From Burkholderiales bacterium (lineage in GTDB: Bacteria; Pseudomonadota; Gammaproteobacteria; Burkholderiales; Burkholderiaceae_C): a stretch of DNA of 64,000 nt. The position numbers were made by a program, and so were the translations under genes. Each line of letters opens with the position of its first letter. Position 1 is the stretch's first letter. The notes beneath the pieces were generated by a model that saw only the letters and a list, made by a program, of their open reading frames with translations, was not told the DNA's origin and searched no databases. The DNA lies in assembly GCA_017307855.1 (NCBI GenBank), contig JAFKGD010000016.1:18941-82940 (forward strand), in the 5' to 3' direction. This document shows positions 1 through 8,127 of the stretch, one piece after another.

Positions 1-652
1 GATCGACCGGCTGGCCCGCGCGCATCCTGGCGACGTTCTTCTTCTGGCCGGGGATGATCCAGAAGAACACGTTGCCGCTCATGGTGGTGGCCATCATGGC
101 GCCCACCAGGATGAAGGCCGCGCGGCCCGCGAACCAGTGGCAGGCCAGCCACGAGGCGAAGCACACCAGCAGCGCCACGCCGATGCCGACGATGGTGTCG
201 CCATGCTTGCGGCGGCCGAACAGCTGGCAGATGCTGTCGTAGGCCATCCAGAACACGACGAAGAACGCCAGCGCCACGCCGATGGCCGCGCCGGGCGACC
301 AGTCCATCTTTGTCCGGTCGATGAGGTAGGTGCTCGCGTTGGCGAGATACGAGACCGTGAAGAGCGCGAAGCCGCTGATCCAGGTGCTGTAGCTTTCCCA
401 GAACGACCAGTGCAGGTTGTCGGGCAGCTTTTTGGGCGACAGCGAGTACTTCTGCATATTGTAGAAGCCGCCACCGTGCAGCGCCCATTGCTCGCCGCCC
501 ACGCCCTTGTCCAGCGATTCGGGGTCCTTGGGCTTTTCCAGGCTGCTGTCGAGCATGACGAAGTAGAGCGACGCGCCGATCCAGGCGATCGCGGTGACGA
601 CGTGGAGCCAGCGCAGCAGCAGGTTGGCCCAGTCGAGGTAGTAGCTGTCCAT
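1..652 (-). CDS. puuD: Membrane-bound urate hydroxylase PuuD, N-terminal part (runs off the window)
   Basis: Oxidises urate to 5-hydroxyisourate at the inner membrane; the family has an N-terminal multi-TM urate-oxidising part and a C-terminal cytochrome c domain. Only about 217 N-terminal residues are inside the window. The start reads MDSYYLDWANLLLRWLHVV, followed by a transmembrane helix with WIGASLYFV, the WALHGGGFYN segment typical of the family, and further hydrophobic helices ending in GNVFFWIIPGQ. The ATG at 650-652 is the first in-frame start. The gene lies downstream of xdhC on the same strand, but a 201-bp gap holding a GntR-type palindrome separates them, so it probably has its own promoter. 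The cytochrome domain cannot be seen here. Confidence 0.9.
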   Translation of the reverse strand, partial: MDSYYLDWANLLLRWLHVVTAIAWIGASLYFVMLDSSLEKPKDPESLDKGVGGEQWALHGGGFYNMQKYSLSPKKLPDNLHWSFWESYSTWISGFALFTVSYLANASTYLIDRTKMDWSPGAAIGVALAFFVVFWMAYDSICQLFGRRKHGDTIVGIGVALLVCFASWLACHWFAGRAAFILVGAMMATTMSGNVFFWIIPGQKKNVARMRAGQPVD

Positions 653-785
653 GTGTGTACCGGCGGATGGGCCGCCGTCTCATAGGCTTTCGTGCGTGCT
701 CACCACCGCGGGCGCTCTGAGCAGCTTGGGCCGCGAACCTGTGCGTGGGGATGGCACGTGCTCCGCTGCGACCTGTGTGCCAAAA

Positions 786-795
786 GTGTATACAC
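786..795. promoter_or_regulatory. GTGTATACAC palindrome upstream of puuD, candidate GntR operator
   Basis: A perfect 10-bp palindrome lies in the gap between the end of xdhC and the puuD start, about 135 bp upstream of puuD. The same core occurs between uraH and the GntR regulator at 4613-4622, and both copies keep the flank CAAAAGTGTATACAC or its complement. FCD-type GntR proteins commonly bind short palindromes of this kind. Binding is inference. Confidence 0.6.
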
Positions 796-853
796 GTTCA
801 TGCCGCGAGGCCAGCGCTTCGTCGGGCCGCTGCGGCACGGCCGCCACACACTT

Positions 854-1759
854 TCAGTCTTCCGGCAGCGTCTGCAATATCTGTGCCGCCACTGCCACGG
901 CGATCACTTCGGGCGCCTTGCCATGGATGCCCGGCACGCCGATCGGGCACGTGACATGGGCGAAGTCGGCCTCGTCGAAGCCGCGCGCCTGCAGCCGGTG
1001 GCGGAAGGTGGCCCACTTGGTCTTGCTGCCGATGAGGCCGATGTAGGGAAGATCGGCCCGCTCGCGCTGGCGGCGCAGGCAGGCGGCCACGATGTCGAGG
1101 TCTTCCGCGTGGCTGAAGCTCATGATGACCACGCGCGAGCCGGAAGCCAGGCCGGCCACCGCGCCCTGCACCGGATCGGAATGCTCCGCGCGCACCTGGG
1201 GCGGCAGCGCGGCCGGGAAGATGCCGTCGCGGCTGTCGATCCAGGTGACGGCCAGCGGCAGCGGCGCCAGTGCGTGCACCAGCGCCCAGCCCACGTGGCC
1301 GCCGCCGAACAGCGCCACTTCGGCGCGCGGCGCGGGCAGCAATGCGCGCAGGCGGCCGATGTCGTCGGCCGCCACGGGCTCGAAGCCCAGCACGACCACG
1401 CCGCCGCAGCACTGGCCCAGGCTGGGGCCGAGCACGAAGCGGCGCTCGCGCGGCAGCGCCGCGCCCGGGTCACGCAATATCGCGCGGGCATGGGCAATGG
1501 CCTCGTATTCCAGATGACCGCCGCCCACGGTGCCCAGCATGTCGGGGTCGCGGCCTTCGGGCGCGGTATCGCCGGGCGCCGCATCCACGCGTGGCCACAC
1601 GGCCATCCAGGCGCCGCTCTCGCGCGGCACCGATCCTTCGGTGGCGAGCACGCGCACCAGCACGGTCCGGCCGTCACGAACCAGCCGAGCCATCAGGCCG
1701 GCCGTGCCCCGGTTCCAGTTCTTGTTCGACAAGTCGCTCACCAACCGTTTCCATTTCAT
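854..1759 (-). CDS. xdhC: Xanthine dehydrogenase accessory protein XdhC
   Basis: Chaperone that binds and sulfurates the molybdenum cofactor and inserts it into xanthine dehydrogenase. The 301-residue protein has the N-terminal XdhC/CoxI region with GTVGGGHLE near residue 85, a CCGG cysteine pair, and a C-terminal Rossmann-like part opening with ALFGGGHVGWAL and continuing through GLIGSKTKW and PIGVPGIHGK, all hallmarks of the family. The start at 1759 (MKWKRLVSDL) was chosen because the open frame further upstream has no family-like sequence and would overlap the divergent lipoprotein gene. It is unlinked from xdhAB, which sit 35 kb away, but clusters with puuD and uraH. Confidence 0.9.
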   Translation of the reverse strand: MKWKRLVSDLSNKNWNRGTAGLMARLVRDGRTVLVRVLATEGSVPRESGAWMAVWPRVDAAPGDTAPEGRDPDMLGTVGGGHLEYEAIAHARAILRDPGAALPRERRFVLGPSLGQCCGGVVVLGFEPVAADDIGRLRALLPAPRAEVALFGGGHVGWALVHALAPLPLAVTWIDSRDGIFPAALPPQVRAEHSDPVQGAVAGLASGSRVVIMSFSHAEDLDIVAACLRRQRERADLPYIGLIGSKTKWATFRHRLQARGFDEADFAHVTCPIGVPGIHGKAPEVIAVAVAAQILQTLPED

Positions 1760-1818
1760 GGAGCCGCCTGCTCCGTTTGCGGCACAGTATGCGCTGCCCG
1801 CCACTTCGCGAAGACACC

Positions 1819-2379
1819 GTGCCCACATCACACATCCCGCCTGCCAAAGACACCGCAGCAGGCTCCGTGCCACGTCGGCGCGGCTGGCGCGCCGTCCTGG
1901 CCGCGGCAGCCGCCATCGCCGGCTGCACCACCGCACCCCCCGGTGGCCCGTCGCGCCCGCCGCTGCCGCCCGACGCACCGCCACCCGGCCTGGCCACGTT
2001 GCCGCCGCCCGAGACCGCTCCGGCCGTGCCCACCGTATCGACTGCCGCCACGCCGCGCGCCTACCGCGCCGATGCGGCGCGGCACCTCTACCGCCTCAAC
2101 GAAGCACGCATCTACCAGGGCAAGCTGCCGCCGCTGCTCTATGCCATCGGTGTGCTCAACGTGCAGATCGACCGCCAGGGCCGCGTTACCGGCCTCGACT
2201 GGATGCGGCCGCCACGGGCCCCCGAGGTACGCGCGGAGATCGAACGCACCGTGCGCGCCGCCGCGCCCTATCCGGTGCCGCAGCGCATGGGCCGCGTGGT
2301 CTACACCGATACCTGGCTGTTCGACAAAAGCGGCAAGTTCCAGCTCGACACGCTGACCGAAGGCCAGCTGGGCGGCTGA
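1819..2379 (+). CDS. Proline-rich lipoprotein with TonB-C-like domain
   Basis: Probably an outer-membrane or periplasm-facing lipoprotein of unknown function. A basic stretch (RRRGWR) and a short alanine-rich hydrophobic segment lead into the lipobox IAGC, then a proline-rich linker. The C-terminal part, from roughly residue 90, has the pattern of a TonB/energy-transducer C-terminal fold (IGVLNVQIDRQGRVTGLDW, later YTDTWLFDKSGKF). The start is uncertain: GTG 1819 gives a 36-residue leader; ATG 1789 and GTG 1867 are in-frame alternatives, the last giving the most standard lipoprotein leader. It is divergent from xdhC and nothing links it to purine metabolism. Confidence 0.7.
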   Translation: MPTSHIPPAKDTAAGSVPRRRGWRAVLAAAAAIAGCTTAPPGGPSRPPLPPDAPPPGLATLPPPETAPAVPTVSTAATPRAYRADAARHLYRLNEARIYQGKLPPLLYAIGVLNVQIDRQGRVTGLDWMRPPRAPEVRAEIERTVRAAAPYPVPQRMGRVVYTDTWLFDKSGKFQLDTLTEGQLGG

Positions 2380-2388
2380 CCCCGGCCC

Positions 2389-3564
2389 TCAGCCTGCCCG
2401 CAACGCCTCCAGACGAGCGCGCAGCGCCCGGATGCGCGCCTCCAGCCGGGCCGTCCGCGGTCCCCGTCCCCGCACCGCCACGCGCCGCAGCAGGCGCAGT
2501 TGCGCGCGCTGCAAATGCCACTTCAGCCGGCCTGCCTTCATGCCGTAGCGATTGCGCAGGTAGCGGCGCGCCATGAGGCGCTGCAAGGGTGAGCCCAGCC
2601 GCCTGCGTTCACTGTCGCTGATGAGTTCCCGCTCGGGCACGAAGTGGTCGGCCAGCGCACGCAACTGGCGCCCTTCTTCCCGGGTGGCCGCATGCCAGAA
2701 CAGCCAGGCGGCGGCCATCACCGGCACACCCTTCACCAGCAGCCACAGCAGGCGGCCGCCGGGCCATTGCAGCACCGCATCGACCAGCGGCGCATTCCAG
2801 AAGAAATGCAGCGCCCACGCCAGCAGCAGGCAGCCCGCGCCGCCGCCCGCGCGCTGCCACATCGGGCGCCGCGTCTGCAGCAGGCACCAGGCCACGCCCA
2901 TGGCCGCCACGGTGCTGTAGGCCGCATGACTCCAGAGCCCGCCGACGAGGCCGCGCGCAAACAGGTTGAGCAGCACCGGCTCGATCTGCTCGTCGCGCGG
3001 GAACACCAGCGAGGCATTGACCGAATAGCTGAAGTTCTCCACCACCTGAAAGCCCAGTCCCACCACGGCCCCGGCCGCCAGCACCGGCAGCGGCGTGCGG
3101 AACTGGTTGCGCGCCACCAGCACCAGCAGCACCACGCCGGCGAGCTTGAGCGGCTCCTCCACCGTCGGACCGGCGAGCGCCGCGCCCCAGCGCAGCGCGA
3201 AGTCGGGCGAGACCAGCTTGGCGCACAGGCTGAGGATCGCGGCATTGGAAGGAATGGCAAGAAACGCCGCGCCAAGTCCGCCCCAGGCGAAGGCCAGCAC
3301 GAGCGCAGTGTCGGGCAGCGGCTCCAGCAACTCGAAGCGGTGCAGCACCCACAGGAACAGCGCCGTGTACATCCCCCACGCCAGCAGGCCGAACAGCACC
3401 GTGGCCGGCACCACCGCGAAACCCAGTGCGAATGTGCGTGCCATGTCCCAGCTGCCCTGCGCAATGAGCAGCATGAGCAGCCAGAATGCCGCGCGGCGCG
3501 GCTGGACGAACGAATCGGTGCCGATGGGCGGGCCGGCCGGCGAAGGATCGGGCAGCGCGGTCAC
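2389..3564 (-). CDS. PrsW-family intramembrane metalloprotease
   Basis: Polytopic membrane protein of about 391 residues related to PrsW/CPBP-type intramembrane proteases. It has about eight hydrophobic helices and the expected motif residues: EEPLK near 136-140, FQVVE near 172-176, and histidines in membrane segments near 213 (SHAAYS) and 253 (ALHFFWN). The last 90 residues are soluble and strongly basic (many RLxxLRAR repeats), longer than the classic family. The GTG start at 3562-3564 overlaps the TGA of the upstream gene by four bases, which suggests translational coupling. Its substrate is unknown; the upstream single-TM protein is an obvious candidate partner. Confidence 0.8.
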   Translation of the reverse strand: MTALPDPSPAGPPIGTDSFVQPRRAAFWLLMLLIAQGSWDMARTFALGFAVVPATVLFGLLAWGMYTALFLWVLHRFELLEPLPDTALVLAFAWGGLGAAFLAIPSNAAILSLCAKLVSPDFALRWGAALAGPTVEEPLKLAGVVLLVLVARNQFRTPLPVLAAGAVVGLGFQVVENFSYSVNASLVFPRDEQIEPVLLNLFARGLVGGLWSHAAYSTVAAMGVAWCLLQTRRPMWQRAGGGAGCLLLAWALHFFWNAPLVDAVLQWPGGRLLWLLVKGVPVMAAAWLFWHAATREEGRQLRALADHFVPERELISDSERRRLGSPLQRLMARRYLRNRYGMKAGRLKWHLQRAQLRLLRRVAVRGRGPRTARLEARIRALRARLEALRAG

Positions 3565-4157
3565 TGGAGGAACAGGTCCATCGAATCGACCATCGCGCGG
3601 GCCTCGGCCAGATGGCTGGCATGCCCCGATCGCGCATCCTGGAAGTTCACCTGGATGACCAGGCCGGCTTTCGCATCGACCATCTGCCAGTAGCGCCCGG
3701 TGAGCTGGGCGCCGAAGTAGCGCACGCTCTGGCCCTGAAGGCCCCAGCCGTTGAGATAGGGCTCGGGGTCGCCGTCGATGTTCAGGCCCCGCGCGCGCTC
3801 CAGTATGCGCATCTGGCGCGCCATCGGGCCCTGCTCGCCGCCGCTCCACACGCTGGTGCTGACGATGAAGGCCGCACCATCCTTGTAGAGTGCCAGCGCA
3901 TTGCCGCTGCGCGAGGCCGGCAGGTTGATGCGCCAGCCCGGTGCAGGCGTGAAGCGTGCGCCCAGCCCCACCACCAGCGGCTGGTCTCCCTCGAGGTCGC
4001 GCAGCGCGGGTACGCTGCGGTCCCAGGCCTGCAGGCCTCCCGCGAACGTGACGAGGAAAACCAGCACGGCCAGCGTCCCAGGCCAGGTGGCATAAGCGGT
4101 GCGACGGGGCGGTTCCAGCATGCGCGCGATGGTGCCAGCCGGGGGCGCGCCCGGCAA
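3561..4157 (-). CDS. Single-TM hypothetical protein coupled to the PrsW-like gene
   Basis: A 198-residue protein I do not recognise. After a short cytoplasmic N-terminus it has one transmembrane helix (about residues 26-44, GTLAVLVFLVTFAGGL) and an extracytoplasmic domain of about 150 residues with no obvious catalytic motif; the region around YLNGWGLQGQSVRYF resembles small stress-response domains only loosely. Its stop overlaps the start of the PrsW-like protease (GTGA), so the two are almost certainly co-translated. A one-TM protein coupled to an intramembrane protease could be a substrate, an adaptor or an anti-sigma-like factor; no sigma factor gene is adjacent. Confidence 0.65.
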   Translation of the reverse strand: MPGAPPAGTIARMLEPPRRTAYATWPGTLAVLVFLVTFAGGLQAWDRSVPALRDLEGDQPLVVGLGARFTPAPGWRINLPASRSGNALALYKDGAAFIVSTSVWSGGEQGPMARQMRILERARGLNIDGDPEPYLNGWGLQGQSVRYFGAQLTGRYWQMVDAKAGLVIQVNFQDARSGHASHLAEARAMVDSMDLFLQ

Positions 4158-4172
4158 TGCGGCGCAGGTGGA

Positions 4173-4523
4173 TCAGGAGCCGCGGTAGGTGCTGTAGCTC
4201 CAGGGGCTCACGAGCAGCGGCACGTGGTAGTGCTGTTCGGCGTGGGCGACGCCGAAATCCAGGCTGACCTGGTCGAGGAAGCTGGGCTCGGGCAGCGCGA
4301 CGCCCCGGGCCTTGAAGTAGCCCGCCACATCGAACACCAGGCGGTAGGTGCCCACCTTCAGGCTGGCGTTGTCGAACAGCGGCGCGCCGGTGCGGCCGTC
4401 GTGATTGAGCGTGTGGCGCTGCAGCAGCGTGGCCTCGCCACCCTGCGTGCTGTAGAGGCTGACCTGCATGCCGGCGGCGGGGCAGCCATTCATGGTGTCC
4501 AGGACGTGGGTGCTCAGGCCCAT
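4173..4523 (-). CDS. uraH: 5-hydroxyisourate hydrolase (transthyretin-like)
   Basis: Hydrolyses 5-hydroxyisourate to 2-oxo-4-hydroxy-4-carboxy-5-ureidoimidazoline (OHCU), the step after PuuD. At 116 residues it has the usual length. The N-terminal STHVLD motif with its catalytic His, the DGRTG loop, and the C-terminal YRGS signature of transthyretin-like HIU hydrolases are all present. The ATG at 4521-4523 gives the canonical MGLSTHVLD start; the frame stays open upstream but runs through the operator. It is transcribed divergently from the GntR regulator, with the GTGTATACAC palindrome about 90 bp upstream, so it is probably controlled by that regulator. Confidence 0.95.
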   Translation of the reverse strand: MGLSTHVLDTMNGCPAAGMQVSLYSTQGGEATLLQRHTLNHDGRTGAPLFDNASLKVGTYRLVFDVAGYFKARGVALPEPSFLDQVSLDFGVAHAEQHYHVPLLVSPWSYSTYRGS

Positions 4524-4610
4524 GGCGAATCCTTCGGTGCGGCGCGCGGCCGTGGCGGTTGGAAGGTGGCACCGTCCGCGCTCGGGCGAAGCCGCCGATT
4601 TGTCGACAGC

Positions 4611-4624
4611 AAGTGTATACACTT
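4611..4624. promoter_or_regulatory. AAGTGTATACACTT palindrome between uraH and gntR
   Basis: A perfect 14-bp palindrome placed in the 116-bp divergent region, 15 bp before the regulator start and about 90 bp before uraH. The 10-bp core is identical to the site at 786-795 before puuD. Position and symmetry suggest autoregulation of the GntR gene and control of uraH. Confidence 0.65.
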
Positions 4625-4639
4625 TTGGCGCACGCAACT

Positions 4640-5335
4640 ATGATGGACGGCATGGACCAGCCCGTCGCTGCCCCGCCTTCCACCACGCGCGCCATCGTCG
4701 ATGCGCTCACGCGCGCCATCGCCACGCGCCGCCTGCTGCCTGGCAGCAAGCTGGCCGAGCAAAAGCTCGCCGACCACTTCGGCGTCTCGCGTACGCTGGT
4801 GCGGCAGGCGCTGTTCCAGCTCTCGCAGAACCGGCTGATCCGTCTGGAGCCGGCGCGTGGCGCCTTCGTGGCGGCACCGTCGGCAGCGGAGGCGCGCCAG
4901 GTTTTCGCCGTGCGCCGCATGCTGGAGGCCGGGATGACGCGTGCGTTCGTGCGCGAGGCCACGCCGGCCCGACTGCGCGCGCTGCGCGAGCATGTGGCGC
5001 ACGAGAAGGCTGCCATGGCGCGCGGCGACACGCAGGGCCGCAATGAACTGCTGGGCGACTTCCACGTGCGCATGGCCGAGCTGATGGGCAACGAGGTGCT
5101 GGCACAGATGCTGGGCGAGCTGGTGTCGCGCTGCGCCCTCATCACCCTCATGTACCAGAGCGAGAGCGCCGCCGAGCACTCGAGCGAGGAGCACGCCGGG
5201 ATCGTCCGGGCCCTCGCCGCGCGCGATGCCGGGCGCGCGGTGCAGCTCATGGACGAGCACCTGCAGAACGTCGAGCGCAATCTCGAGTTCGACCGCAAGC
5301 TGCCGGCGAGCGACATCTCGCTGGCCCTCTCCTGA
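4640..5335 (+). CDS. GntR-family (FadR/FCD) regulator of purine catabolism
   Basis: DNA-binding regulator of 231 residues. Residues about 15-75 form the GntR winged helix-turn-helix, with KLAEQKLADHFGVSRTLVRQAL as the recognition region, followed by an all-helical FCD ligand domain containing the metal-ligand pattern (D..FH near the DFHVRM segment, later H in SSEEHAGIV). The ATG at 4640 was chosen because an upstream extension would translate the operator. The gene faces uraH and is followed 17 bp later by puuE, so it likely heads the puuE/uraD-allC operon. The ligand is probably a pathway intermediate such as urate or allantoin; this is inference. Confidence 0.85.
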   Translation: MMDGMDQPVAAPPSTTRAIVDALTRAIATRRLLPGSKLAEQKLADHFGVSRTLVRQALFQLSQNRLIRLEPARGAFVAAPSAAEARQVFAVRRMLEAGMTRAFVREATPARLRALREHVAHEKAAMARGDTQGRNELLGDFHVRMAELMGNEVLAQMLGELVSRCALITLMYQSESAAEHSSEEHAGIVRALAARDAGRAVQLMDEHLQNVERNLEFDRKLPASDISLALS

Positions 5336-5352
5336 CCCTATTTCCTTCGACC

Positions 5353-6306
5353 ATGGCCCGGCACTACGACTCCACCCTGCCCTATCCCCGCGACCTGGTC
5401 GGCTACGGCCGCGACGTGCCGCACGCCCGCTGGCCCGGCGGCGCGCGCATCGCCGTGCAGTTCGTGCTCAACTACGAAGAAGGCGGCGAGAACGCCACGC
5501 TGCATGGCGACGCGGGCTCGGAGCAGTTCCTCTCCGAAATGTTCAATCCGGCCGCCTACCCCGACCGGCACATGAGCATGGAGGGCATCTACGAATACGG
5601 GTCGCGCGCGGGCGTGTGGCGCATCCTGCGCGAGTTCGAGCAGCGCGGCCTGCCGCTCACCGTGTTCGGCGTCAGCATGGCGCTGCAGCGGCACCCCGAG
5701 CTCACCGCCGCGTTCCGCGAGCTGGGCCACGAGATCGCCTGCCACGGCTGGCGCTGGATCCACTACCAGAACATCGACGAAGCCACCGAGCGCGAGCACA
5801 TGCAGGTGGGCATGCAGATCATCCGCGAGCTCACCGGTGAACGCCCGCTGGGCTGGTACACCGGCCGCGACAGCCCGCGCACCCACCGGCTGGTGGCCGA
5901 CTACGGCGGCTTCGAGTACGACAGCGACTACTACGGCGACGACCTGCCCTTCTGGATGAAGGTGCGCAAGACCGATGGCATCGTGGTGCCGCAGCTGGTC
6001 GTGCCCTACACGCTCGACACCAACGACATGCGCTTCTCGCTGCCGCAGGGCTTCGCGCAGGGCGACGACTTCTTCACGTACCTGCGCGACAGCTTCGATG
6101 CGCTCTACGCCGAAGGCGATCCGTCAGGTCTCGACCGCCCGAAGATGCTCAGCGTGGGCCTGCACTGCCGCCTGCTGGGCCGGCCCGGGCGCATCGTCGC
6201 GCTGCAGCGCTTCCTCGACCACGTGCAGAAGCACGACAAGGTGTGGGTGTGCCGCCGCATCGACATCGCGCGGCACTGGAAGCAGGCCCATCCGTTCACC
6301 GAATGA
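5353..6306 (+). CDS. puuE: Allantoinase PuuE (polysaccharide-deacetylase fold)
   Basis: Opens the hydantoin ring of allantoin to give allantoate. The 317-residue protein belongs to the PuuE class, unrelated to the amidohydrolase-type AllB, and has the typical start YPRDLVGYGRDVPHARWPGG, the VQFVLNYEEGGE segment, the EIACHGWRWIHYQ motif with metal-binding histidines, and the late GLHCRLLGRPGR segment. It sits between the GntR regulator and the uraD-allC fusion with only 3 bp to the latter, so they form one operon. Confidence 0.95.
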   Translation: MARHYDSTLPYPRDLVGYGRDVPHARWPGGARIAVQFVLNYEEGGENATLHGDAGSEQFLSEMFNPAAYPDRHMSMEGIYEYGSRAGVWRILREFEQRGLPLTVFGVSMALQRHPELTAAFRELGHEIACHGWRWIHYQNIDEATEREHMQVGMQIIRELTGERPLGWYTGRDSPRTHRLVADYGGFEYDSDYYGDDLPFWMKVRKTDGIVVPQLVVPYTLDTNDMRFSLPQGFAQGDDFFTYLRDSFDALYAEGDPSGLDRPKMLSVGLHCRLLGRPGRIVALQRFLDHVQKHDKVWVCRRIDIARHWKQAHPFTE

Positions 6307-6309
6307 CCC

Positions 6310-8127
6310 ATGAATGACGCGAGTCACGCCACCATGCCCCTGACACTCGAGCAGCTCAACACCGCCGACGCGGCGCAGGCCGTGGCCTGGCTGGGCGGCA
6401 TCTACGAACACTCGCCGTGGATCGCCGAGGCCGCGCTGGCGCAGCGCCCGTTCCGCTCGCTGGCCCACCTCAAGCACGCGATGGCGCAAGTGGTCACCGA
6501 AGCTGGCGACGCGCCGCAGCTCGCGCTGATCCGCGCCCACCCCGAACTGGCGGGCAAGGCCATGGTCAGCAAGACCCTCACCGCCGAATCCACGAACGAG
6601 CAGGGCAAGGCAGGCCTCACCGAGTGCACACCCGAAGAGTTCGCCACCCTGCAGAAACTCAACGCCGACTACAACGCGAAATTCGGCTTCCCCTTCATCG
6701 TGGCCGTGCGCGGGCCGCGCGGCAGCGGCATGACGCGCGGCGAGATCATCGCCACCTTCGCCCGGCGCCTGGCCAACCCGGTGGACTTCGAACGCGCCGA
6801 GGCGCTGCGCAACATCCACCGCATCGCCGAGATCCGGCTGGCCGACCTGTTCGACGCCGTGCCGTACACCGGCAACGAAGTGTGGGACTGGCACGAGCGC
6901 CTCGCGCAGCACAGCGACCCGGGTTTCGCCGAACGCGGCGAGCTCACCGTCACCTACCTCACCGACGCCCACCGCGCCTGCGCGCAGCAGATCGTGCAGG
7001 ACATGCGCGAGTGCGGCTTCGACGACGTGCACGTCGATGCCGTGGGCAACGTGGTGGGGCGCTACCACGCCAGTCTGCCGGATGCGAAGTACCTGCTCAC
7101 CGGTTCGCACTACGACACGGTGCGCAACGGCGGCAAGTACGATGGACGCCTGGGCATCTACGTGCCGCTGGCAGCCGTCAGGCAACTGGCAGCCACCGGC
7201 CGGCGGCTGCCGTTCGGCATCGAGGTGGTGGGATTCGCCGAAGAAGAGGGCCAGCGCTACAAGGCGACGTTCCTGGGATCGGGCGCGCTGACGGGCGACT
7301 TCAATCCCGCCTGGCTCGACCAGCAGGACGCCGACGGCGTGCCGATGCGCGAGGCCATTCGCCTGGCGGGGCTGGACGTGTCGGCCATCCCCGCGCTGCG
7401 CCGCGATGCGCGCGACTACCTCGGCTTCGTCGAGGTGCACATCGAGCAGGGGCCGGTGCTCAATGAGCTGAATCTGCCGCTGGGCATCGTCACCTCCATC
7501 AACGGCGGCGTGCGCTTCCAGGGGCAGGTTGTCGGCATGGCCAGCCACGCCGGCACCACGCCCATGGATCGCCGCCGCGACGCGGCCGCCGCCGTGGCCG
7601 AGCTCACGCTCTACGTCGAGCGCCGCGCCGCCCAGGACGGCGACTCGGTCGGCACCGTGGGCATCGTCGAGGTGCCCGGCGGCTCGATCAACGTCGTGCC
7701 CGGCCGCTGCCGCTTCACGCTCGACCTGCGCGCACCCGTCGACACGCAGCGCGACGCGCTGGTGGCCGAGGTGCTGGCCGAACTGCACGCGCTGTGCGAG
7801 CGGCGCGGCGTGCGCGTCGAGATCGAGGAAACCATGCGCGCCGCCGCGGCGCCCAGCGCGCCCGCGTGGCAGCAGCGCTGGGAGGCCGCCGTCGATGCGC
7901 TGGGCGTGCCGATCCACCGCATGCCCAGCGGCGCCGGCCACGACGCCATGAAGCTGCACCAGGTGATGCCGCAGGCGATGCTGTTCGTGCGCGGACAGAA
8001 CTCCGGCATCAGCCACAACCCGCTCGAATCCACCACGGCCGACGACATCCAGCTGGCCGTCGATGCCTTCTCGCACCTGCTCGGCCAACTGGCCGCCGAA
8101 CCCGCATCCACCGCTCCCCGCCCATGA
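6310..8127 (+). CDS. Bifunctional OHCU decarboxylase / allantoate amidohydrolase fusion
   Basis: A 605-residue fusion of two pathway enzymes that flank PuuE in the route. Residues about 10-165 are OHCU decarboxylase (UraD): RAHPELAGK near 75-83, then FGFPFIVAVRG and the helical RLAN segment. From about 185 to 595 it is an M20-type allantoate amidohydrolase (AllC): metal ligands in GSHYDTVRNGGKYDGRLG near 265-282, GFAEEEGQR, HIEQGP, the dimer-domain MASHAGTTPMDRR, and SGAGHDAM and SHNPLE near the end. The UraD part makes S-allantoin; the AllC part cleaves allantoate to ureidoglycine and then ureidoglycolate, releasing CO2 and ammonia. There is no frameshift between domains. The stop overlaps the next start by four bases. 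Confidence 0.93.
   Translation: MNDASHATMPLTLEQLNTADAAQAVAWLGGIYEHSPWIAEAALAQRPFRSLAHLKHAMAQVVTEAGDAPQLALIRAHPELAGKAMVSKTLTAESTNEQGKAGLTECTPEEFATLQKLNADYNAKFGFPFIVAVRGPRGSGMTRGEIIATFARRLANPVDFERAEALRNIHRIAEIRLADLFDAVPYTGNEVWDWHERLAQHSDPGFAERGELTVTYLTDAHRACAQQIVQDMRECGFDDVHVDAVGNVVGRYHASLPDAKYLLTGSHYDTVRNGGKYDGRLGIYVPLAAVRQLAATGRRLPFGIEVVGFAEEEGQRYKATFLGSGALTGDFNPAWLDQQDADGVPMREAIRLAGLDVSAIPALRRDARDYLGFVEVHIEQGPVLNELNLPLGIVTSINGGVRFQGQVVGMASHAGTTPMDRRRDAAAAVAELTLYVERRAAQDGDSVGTVGIVEVPGGSINVVPGRCRFTLDLRAPVDTQRDALVAEVLAELHALCERRGVRVEIEETMRAAAAPSAPAWQQRWEAAVDALGVPIHRMPSGAGHDAMKLHQVMPQAMLFVRGQNSGISHNPLESTTADDIQLAVDAFSHLLGQLAAEPASTAPRP

Noticed and set aside
2389-5316. A minus-strand open frame of about 975 codons across PrsW, its partner, uraH and gntR
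   Set aside because: The N-terminal two thirds are out of frame or antisense to well-supported genes; the real gene starts at 3564.
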